From: Baffinella frigidus
Lineage: Eukaryota > Cryptophyceae > Cryptomonadales > Baffinellaceae
Assembly (NCBI GenBank): GCA_026770585.1
Contig: MU646370.1
Span: forward strand, 250,672 to 267,444
Direction: 5' to 3'
DNA: 16,773 nucleotides
The notes under the pieces are model-generated. The model was not told the origin of the DNA, did not search any database, and was given only the letters and a program-made list of their open reading frames with translations. A program made the translations under genes and the position numbers. Of this stretch, positions 12,434-16,773 are shown piece by piece. Numbering within the stretch: position 1 is the first letter of the stretch; each line of letters begins with the position of its first letter.

Positions 12434-12769
12434 CTCAACCCTGAACCCTGAACCCTGAACCCTGAACCCTGAACCCTGAACACTAAACCCTCAACCCTCA
12501 ACCCTCAACCCTAACCCCTAACCTCTAACCCCTAAACCCTAAACCCTAATCCATAATCCCTAACCCCTAACCCCTAACCCCTACCCCCTAAATCCTAAAC
12601 CCCAATCCCTAACCCCTAATCCCCAATCCCCAATCCCCAACCCCTAAACCCCGAACCCCAACCCCTTACCTTTCGCAGGCAACAGTTGACAGAGTGGGAG
12701 GAGCGATTCGGCGTGGCGGTTCCGCGCGACGCCGACCCGTGCCTCTGGACGCCCCTGCAGCTCGCGCAG
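10830..12769 (+). CDS. Gene 2 core: unrecognised multi-exon protein with hydrophobic segments
   Basis: My model joins A 10830-11220, B 11340-11413, C 11871-12019 and D 12679-12769 (235 residues so far). Phases are compatible and all introns GT-AG. Residues 1-80 are Ala/Arg/Ser-rich and could be a targeting presequence. Hydrophobic stretches follow at about 85-109, 117-134 and 139-172, suggesting two to four membrane spans. An acidic segment (about 173-200) and TEWEERFGVAVPRDADPCLW follow. After D the protein can continue in phase 0 to exon E (13029-13163, total 279 aa) or to exons F and G' (total 275 aa). I do not recognise the family. Donors GTACTC and GTACGC for A and B are weak, so this model is less sure than gene 1. 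An A-to-C splice skipping B is also phase-compatible using the AG at 11849-11850. Confidence 0.5.
11340..11413 (+). CDS. Gene 2 exon B: small hydrophobic exon, possibly a cassette
   Basis: The AG at 11338-11339 and the phase 1 join give GIPSFRRAPVFMLLAMPFLG then LDSGL, ending in phase 0 before GTACGC. It continues the hydrophobic run of exon A into that of exon C. The frame itself runs on to a stop at about 11504, so the donor is inferred only from the next exon's phase. Skipping it keeps frame with an alternative exon C start at 11851. Confidence 0.4.
11414..11870 (+). other. Gene 2 intron, no strong feature
   Basis: Contains a short CCTAGGGTTTCCTACCGTAG motif (11584-11603) of the kind found at the centre of the palindromic elements; otherwise nothing recognisable. 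Confidence 0.4.
11871..12019 (+). CDS. Gene 2 exon C: hydrophobic segment then acidic region
   Basis: Acceptor GACGCGCAG. The frame gives GYVGLAAPFLILAKLLTDAD, then an acidic stretch with DKELDGEPFDGDVG, ending SSGGAD plus two bases before donor GTGCGT. The phase 2 end fits exon D exactly (AG plus G gives Arg). Confidence 0.6.
12364..12668 (-). repeat. Telomere-like CCCTAAA/CCCTGAA tract inside a gene 2 intron
   Basis: Continuous CCCTAAA, CCCTGAA, CCCTCAA and CCCCTAA variants with the C-rich strand on +, ending about 10 bp before the acceptor of exon D. The rest of this intron (12020-12363) shows a duplicated TTTAGGGC phrase near 12290-12316 and nothing else recognisable. Confidence 0.85.
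12679..12769 (+). CDS. Gene 2 exon D: Trp-rich soluble segment
   Basis: Acceptor TACCTTTCGCAG directly after the telomere-like tract. Encodes QQLTEWEERFGVAVPRDADP then CLWTPLQLAQ and ends in phase 0 before GTGCAA. The 3' 34 bases of the exon, the GT and the next G (12735-12772) are repeated with two mismatches at 12964-13001. Confidence 0.6.
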
Positions 12770-12963
12770 GTGCAAACTTTCCCGCTACCACACAGCGGGC
12801 TTCGATGGGATTTTCAGCCCAAATCGGGCCACCTTTCTGTTACCTTATCCGTAGGAACCCCCCTATGTCCCTACGGATTGCCTACCGTAGGGTCCTAGGT
12901 CTTATCGCTAAAGGGTTATTCAAAATCCCTTCGAAGGCAGCTGCGTGGCTGCCGTAACCCCAA

Positions 12964-13001
12964 ACCCGTGCCTCTGGACGCCCCTCCAGCTCGCACAGGT
13001 G
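12964..13001 (+). pseudogene. Broken copy of the exon D 3' end and donor
   Basis: ACCCGTGCCTCTGGACGCCC then CTCCAGCTCGCACAGGTG matches 12735-12772 in 36 of 38 bases, offset 229 bp. It keeps the GT and the frame (PCLWTPLQLAQ) but has no acceptor of its own. Between the two lies a degenerate CCTACGG/CCTAGG motif region (12850-12900). Confidence 0.75.
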
Positions 13002-13028
13002 TCCCATGTTCACTTTTGCCTACTCCAG

Positions 13029-13163
13029 AGTAGCGCAAGTTTGTACGAGCCGAGCCAGCTCAGCGCAGGTGCCCCCATCTACACGGCGGGCTACGAGGGT
13101 TTCGGATACGCTAGATTTAGCTGTAACGTGACCAATTTTTTATTAGAAAATCCTGAAAGTTAA
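13029..13163 (+). CDS. Gene 2 exon E: possible alternative terminal exon
   Basis: The AG at 13027-13028 follows a good pyrimidine tract (CACTTTTGCCTACTCCAG). In phase 0 it reads SSASLYEPSQLSAGAPIYTA, then GYEGFGYARFSC, then a tail to TAA at 13161-13163. It is compatible with exon D. Internal GT sites (13070, 13129) could instead make it an internal exon. The first ~30 residues look protein-like; the last ~14 are AT-rich and may be intron. Confidence 0.35.
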   Translation, partial: SSASLYEPSQLSAGAPIYTAGYEGFGYARFSCNVTNFLLENPES

Positions 13164-13229
13164 CTGCCCCATGGGTAAGTTGACTTTTAATGAAAGGTCC
13201 GTAGTCCACCGTGCGGTCCCTCCTCTCTG

Positions 13230-13400
13230 CCTTCCTGCTGTTGCTCAGAGAACGAGCGTTGTTGCGCAGACGGCAGTTGCTCACACGATGAGAGCGGTTG
13301 CTCGTTGCTCTTGCGCAAACGACGAGACCTCTTCTCTCAGCTATTGCCCAGACGACACGCCACCCCCCCCCTGCTGTTGCCCAGACGACGAGACCCGCCC
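13230..13400 (+). repeat. Degenerate tandem repeat, GTTGCYCAGACGACGAGAC units
   Basis: Repeated phrases TTGCTCAGAGAACGAG, TTGCGCAGACGGCAG, TTGCGCAAACGACGAGAC, TTGCCCAGACGACACG and TTGCCCAGACGACGAGAC. The open frame across it is a by-product of the repeat. Confidence 0.6.
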
Positions 13401-13406
13401 ACCCGC

Positions 13407-13490
13407 CAGCGTTTTTGTGGGCAAGTGGTCTGAGTCCGGACCCCCAGTCCTCTCATAAGAGCTCTACCCTTTCGTGAGGTCTGCAGCGTG
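13407..13490 (-). repeat. Inverted partial copy of the 15104-15216 segment
   Basis: GCGTTTTTGTGGGCA, CCCCCAGTCCTCTCATAAGA and GAGGTCTGCAGC are the reverse complements, in reverse order, of 15201-15215, 15129-15148 and 15104-15115. The copy here lacks most of the hairpin sequence present at 15161-15200. Confidence 0.7.
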
Positions 13491-13518
13491 TGCCCTGCGT
13501 GTGCCCTGCTCGCCACCA

Positions 13519-13576
13519 GCAATGCCCCGCTTGCTTTGTGCCACAAAGCTGTGGCACAAAGCAAGCGGGGCATTGC
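13519..13576. repeat. Perfect 26-bp hairpin with 6-nt loop
   Basis: GCAATGCCCCGCTTGCTTTG continuing to 13544 is followed by AAAGCT and then its exact inverse at 13551-13576. The lack of any mismatch suggests a recent origin. A cleft element containing CCTAGG follows at about 13590-13612. Confidence 0.85.
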
Positions 13577-13659
13577 AGGGTTAGTTAGGCCTACGGCCTT
13601 GCCTAGGACCTCCTTCCCCGCGAGCGGGGAACACCGATCGCTGCCAGCCACGCCGGACC

Positions 13660-13814
13660 ACGCCACGATGACCTGTGTACCAACTTGGCATTTTTTTAAA
13701 GTCAATTCACCCACAAATCTGTCAACTTAGTCCGGATTCCGGACAAATATAGTTTTAGTAGTGCGCAAATAATAGAAAGACGCAATCAAGTTGGTACACA
13801 GGTCGTCGTGGCGT
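13660..13814. mobile_element. MITE-like palindrome, ACGCCACGATGACC ends
   Basis: The arm at 13660-13687 (ACGCCACGATGACCTGTGTA then CCAACTTG) faces 13787-13814 with one mismatch in 28. The AT-rich centre has no coding frame. Confidence 0.75.
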
Positions 13815-14142
13815 GGGAACGTTCTCCCACGAGGTGCGGGTCCACACGAGAATGCTAGAGGGGCCTATTTAAAACGGTTTGTTTTTACAAGTGGGCATTT
13901 GTGTAGTAACTTTCGTGAGGTTGGTCACGCAACTCTGCAAAATTAGCACAGTCACGAGGTTGCTTACGTTATCCTGGTACATTTTTTACAACCCCACATG
14001 TAAATAGGATCCTCACGTATTCTCGAGTGGGTGTAAAGTTTCGAGCAATTCACCTAAAAATTACCACACACGTTTATAATCGACATTTGTTCTGTTCGCA
14101 TGGATAGCCTCGTGTGGTTCTCGAGTGGGTTGGAGCGTGGTG
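13815..14142. other. Unannotated DNA ending in a 24-bp shared terminus
   Basis: No gene. Positions 14094-14117 (GTTCGCATGGATAGCCTCGT then GTGG) are identical to both arms of the hairpin at 15375-15559. CCACACGAG at 13842 inversely matches its end, so 13842-14117 may be a diverged, longer element of the same family. Confidence 0.45.
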
Positions 14143-14385
<243 letters not shown>

Positions 14386-14406
14386 GGCGAGGCGTGGCGT
14401 TGGGAG

Positions 14407-14527
14407 TACAGGGGTTGCTCGAAATTAAGGACGCGCACCGCCCCTAGGGTCTTTCTACGCTCCTAGGACTAGCCCTACTGTGGGAAGCTAGGGTGGCGCG
14501 TGGCCTTACTCGCGAGTAACCCCTGTA
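14407..14527. mobile_element. Palindromic element, TACAGGGGTTGCTCG ends
   Basis: Bounded by TACAGGGG and CCCCTGTA with inner TTGCTCG and CGCGAGTAA, so the ends resemble the 8779-10002 family but the arms differ. The centre again has CCTAGG and CCTACTGTGGG. Confidence 0.7.
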
Positions 14528-15160
14528 GGGAGGAGCCCGGAAGAGCATGCACTTAGCGAGGGGGGGCGCTTAGCGAGAGGGGCCTTTGGGGCCTTTATAA
14601 TGGGGCCTTTATAATTTGTTGATTCCCAACAGCTTGCGTCACATCTTTTCTGCACACCTCGCGAAAGGGTCGCTCACATGAAAGGACTGGGGATGTGGCA
14701 GGCGTCGGACGAGGTCCTATGCTCCTAGGACTTCATGTTCTCGGATTAGACTAGCCCTTGGTCCTACCGTGGGGCTTACTTGCGAGTAACCCCTGTAGGG
14801 AGGAGCTCGAGTCCGGCGGAGTATGCAAGTGAGCGCGCAGTGAGGGGGACCTTTGGGACTTTTAGGATTTATTGATAGTGAGGGGGCAATTTACTGATTT
14901 AGTCGTAAAAATCCTGGAAAGTTCGGTAGTTTCTCCTGCGGCATTGCCTAGGACCTCCTACCGTAGGCCAAAATCCTAGGATATTTTGGTCATAGGAGCG
15001 CTACGGCCTACGGTAGGTAGGTCCTACCTAAATCCGTAGGGAAACTACCGAACTTTCCAGGAGTTTCCCTATGAGATTCCCAACATCTTGCGTCACATCT
15101 TTGCTGCAGACCTCTTGAAAGGTTAGAGCTCTTATGAGAGGACTGGGGGCCCGGACTCAA
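14460..15160 (+). repeat. Segmental duplication with nested hairpin insertion
   Basis: Copy 1 (14460-14712) and copy 2 (14716-15330, interrupted) share, in order, GCTCCTAGGACT, CGAGTAACCCCTGTAGGGAG, GAGYATGCA, CCTTTGGG, CCCAACA.CTTGCGTCACATC and AAAGGACTGGGG/GAGAGGACTGGGG, then gcag with an exon-F-like start. Copy 2 carries two extra palindromes (14912-15062 and 15161-15295) that copy 1 lacks. Confidence 0.7.
14912..15062. mobile_element. MITE-like palindrome nested in duplication copy 2
   Basis: 21-bp perfect arms at 14912-14932 (TCCTGGAAAGTTCGGTAGTT then T) and 15042-15062. The centre contains CCTAGGACCTCCTACCGTAG and its near inverse. Its absence from copy 1 dates the insertion after the duplication, or its loss from copy 1. 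Confidence 0.8.
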
Positions 15161-15295
15161 GTTGAGTCTATGACAAAATTTGCCAACTTAAAATCACGTG
15201 CCCACAAAAACGCTAGGAATCCTTCGGTCTTTATTTGTCAACTTAAAGACCGAACGTTCGGTCTTTAAGTTGACAATTTTTGTCCTAGACTCAAC
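15161..15295. mobile_element. MITE-like palindrome just upstream of exon F
   Basis: Arms of 32 bp (GTTGAGTCTATGACAAAATT and onward, against 15264-15295) with three mismatches. The inner part holds a perfect AAAGACCGAACGTTCGGTCT-type palindrome at 15245-15266. It ends 17 bp before the exon F acceptor. Confidence 0.75.
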
Positions 15296-15312
15296 TCGAG
15301 ACCGGGTTGCAG

Positions 15313-15364
15313 GCGCTGGACGAGGCGGGGCTCGGAGAGACTGCGAAGGAGCTTCTCGCTCAAG
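15313..15364 (+). CDS. Exon F: probable downstream exon of gene 2 (or of a third gene)
   Basis: The AG at 15311-15312 (GGGTTGCAG) opens ALDEAGLGETAKELLAQ, an amphipathic helix, and ends one base into a codon before GTGCGA. Phase 0 at its start fits the phase 0 end of exon D, giving the run LQLAQ-ALDEAGL. A short copy of its start with an acceptor (GCAGGCGTCGGACGAG) lies at about 14699-14714. Confidence 0.45.
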
Positions 15365-15374
15365 GTGCGATCTT

Positions 15375-15559
15375 CCACACGAGGCTATCCATGCGAACAG
15401 ATTCACAAGTTAATTATTGGATTATGGCCCAGGAAACACGCCAAAAGTCAGCATTTCATCACGTTTTCGTACGGACATTCGTACGGAAACGTGACCATTG
15501 CCCCACAAATTTTAAAGTGTTCTTTTATTCTGTTTGTTCGCATGGATAGCCTCGTGTGG
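15375..15559. mobile_element. MITE-like palindrome immediately after the exon F donor
   Basis: 24-bp perfect arms (CCACACGAGGCTATCCATGC then GAAC at the left). A second internal palindrome lies around 15459-15494 (CACGTTTTCGTACG and its near inverse). It starts ten bases after the exon F boundary. Confidence 0.8.
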
Positions 15560-15570
15560 TTCATGGGCGA

Positions 15571-15707
15571 GGCCATGCAATTTCAACCGTGTTTTTGCTA
15601 TCTTCGGGTGTATTTTGTGCTATTTTACAAGTATGTCGAAGCGAAGATAGCAAAATCTGAGGAAATCCACGCTTAAGATAGCATAAAAGGCGGTTTAGAT
15701 TGCATGG
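15571..15707. mobile_element. MITE-like double hairpin ending at exon G
   Basis: Outer arms are GGCCATGCAATTTCAACCG at 15571-15589 and its near inverse at 15689-15707. Inner arms are TTTTGCTATCTTCG and CGAAGATAGCAAAA. The end of the element provides the sequence just before the exon G acceptor. Confidence 0.75.
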
Positions 15708-15713
15708 CCTCAG

Positions 15714-15987
15714 ACACTGATCTTGCCCGTGATGTGTTGAGGGAATTCGTTGATAAGTGCCTGACACACAGGACCGTCAGGACGCACAGGACTTGCCAGC
15801 GGCACACCCTCTGCACACGCCTGTGTCTGCTTGCTCCAACGTTTCTACCTGCACTGCCAGGCCGGAGTTTTTGTGTGAGTCAACTCAAGGCGAAAATCGA
15901 GATTGCATGGCCTCAGACACTGATCTTGCCCGTGATGCGTTGAGGGGATTCGTTGACAAGTGCCTGACACACAGGGCTTGGGATTGA
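15714..15987 (+). CDS. Exon G and its tandem copy G' (possible last exons)
   Basis: After CCTCAG, exon G (from 15714) reads DTDLARDVLREFVDKCLTHR when joined to exon F (phase 1; the D is split). An almost identical unit, G', starts at 15917 (DTDLARDALRGFVDKCLTHR) and reaches a TGA at 15985-15987. F plus G' closes a complete frame; F plus G stays open to 15943 through low-complexity sequence. A third, 5'-truncated unit lies at 16102-16140. No GT donor directly follows exon G, so which unit is used is unclear. Confidence 0.4.
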
Positions 15988-16350
15988 CACACCCTCTGCA
16001 CGAACGTAAGGTTGTGTTTTGTGCTATTTTACATTTGTGTTTTGTGCTATTTTACATTTGTGTTTTGTGCTATTTTACAGGTATGTCGAAGCTAAGATAG
16101 TGTTGAGGGGATTTGTTGACAAGTGCTTGACGCATAGAGCCACCCTAGATTTTACGCGGAGCAATTGTAAAATCTTATCCACGTTAAAAACTACCATTTT
16201 CGTAGTTTGGATCCACTTTTGGCGTGCATTCCCCCTGAAATCCGGGAAATTGACTTTTGCAATTGCTGTTCGTCTGATCTTGGGTGGCTTGCCGACACAC
16301 GCTCTGCACACGCCCGTGTCTGCTTGCAGCAACGTTTCTAACTGAGGAGT
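15988..16350 (+). repeat. Short tandem TGTGTTTTGTGCTATTTTACA units and third exon-G-like copy
   Basis: A 24-bp unit (GTGTTTTGTGCTATTTTACA plus TTT) is repeated three times at about 16014-16080, the last ending TTTTACAGGTATGT. Related sequence is at 15608-15650. Then 16102-16140 repeats the end of exon G (LRGFVDKCLTHRA). Positions 16287-16340 repeat 15806-15852 (CTCTGCACACGCCYGTGTCT). Confidence 0.7.
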
Positions 16351-16660
16351 TTGTACAACTCATAAATCCTCCGCACACGTGTTGCCTGTTGGTACACCAG
16401 TCGGGCCCCTCCCAGTTGACGTTGATGGAGGGAAGGGGGGGGTGACAGGGCTGTGACTGATGCGCTTGCTGGCACACACTGCCTGCCTGCCCGACTGCCT
16501 GACTGACTGACTGTCTTGACTCTCTGTATTCTTCTTCTTCTTCTTCTTCTTCTTCTTCTTTGTTACTCTTGATACAGGCTCTAGACAGACCCTTACGCCT
16601 TGAGTTGAGTGGTACACTAGTCTATGAGCCTTACGGAACGAGCCCGCCTCGGAAACGAGA
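16351..16660 (+). repeat. Mostly unannotated DNA with a CTT microsatellite
   Basis: No gene is recognised. Positions 16478-16512 are CTGC/CTGA-type simple sequence and 16530-16561 is a run of about ten CTT triplets. Confidence 0.7.
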
Positions 16661-16678
16661 TGTGTGTGTGTGTGTGTG

Positions 16679-16773
<95 letters not shown>
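16661..16773 (+). repeat. TG microsatellite running off the window end
   Basis: TG dinucleotides broken by two TTG steps (about 16679 and 16726), continuing to the last base of the window. Confidence 0.95.

Noticed and set aside
13519-13576. microRNA precursor
   Set aside because: A perfect 26-bp stem with a 6-nt loop is short and mismatch-free; more like a repeat or artefact without small-RNA support.
13337-13714. 125-codon - strand frame
   Set aside because: It crosses a degenerate tandem repeat, a perfect hairpin and part of a palindrome; no protein character.

Overview
This looks like nuclear DNA of a eukaryotic protist, most likely a unicellular alga. Reading frames are split by GT-AG introns with matching phases. 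There are many degenerate TTTAGGG/CCCTAAA (telomere-type) tracts, palindromic MITE-like elements and microsatellites, and no bacterial operon signals. The lineage cannot be fixed from the sequence. A cryptophyte, dinoflagellate or similar alga is compatible; a cryptophyte is my low-confidence guess.

Layout, all genes on the + strand. 1-570: telomere-like tract. 1194-1345: possible C-terminal exon fragment. 1346-1560: CCCTAAA-type tract. 1867-2190: three copies of an ~85-bp repeat. 2633-8692: gene 1, eight exons, 457 aa: signal peptide, Gly-rich segment, EF-hand pair, and a thioredoxin fold with a CTHC active site interleaved with three four-cysteine modules. 8764-10002: intergenic cluster of palindromic elements. 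10060-10430: TTTAGGG-type tract, followed by a fourth copy of the ~85-bp repeat. 10830 onward: gene 2, an unrecognised protein with hydrophobic segments, on four small exons (10830-12769). It then continues either to a terminal exon at 13029-13163 or to exons at 15313-15364 and 15714-15987. 13180-15310 and 15988-16773: nested hairpin elements, duplications and microsatellites.

The most unusual theme is that introns of both genes carry broken copies of the edges of neighbouring exons together with their splice sites. Upstream acceptor-plus-exon-start copies occur for exons 4, 5, 6 and 7 and for exon F. Downstream exon-end copies occur for exons 6, 8 and D, and those of exons 6 and D keep the donor. 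In most upstream cases only the most 3' copy keeps both splice site and frame. One copy (exon 6) stays fully in frame and could add 57 residues by alternative donor use. The introns appear to have grown by local tandem duplication across splice sites, producing decoy or poison exons.

Exon models were derived by eye from frame continuity, splice dinucleotides and domain continuity. Gene 1 is well supported by EF-hand and thioredoxin motifs that are continuous across the junctions. Gene 2 is tentative.
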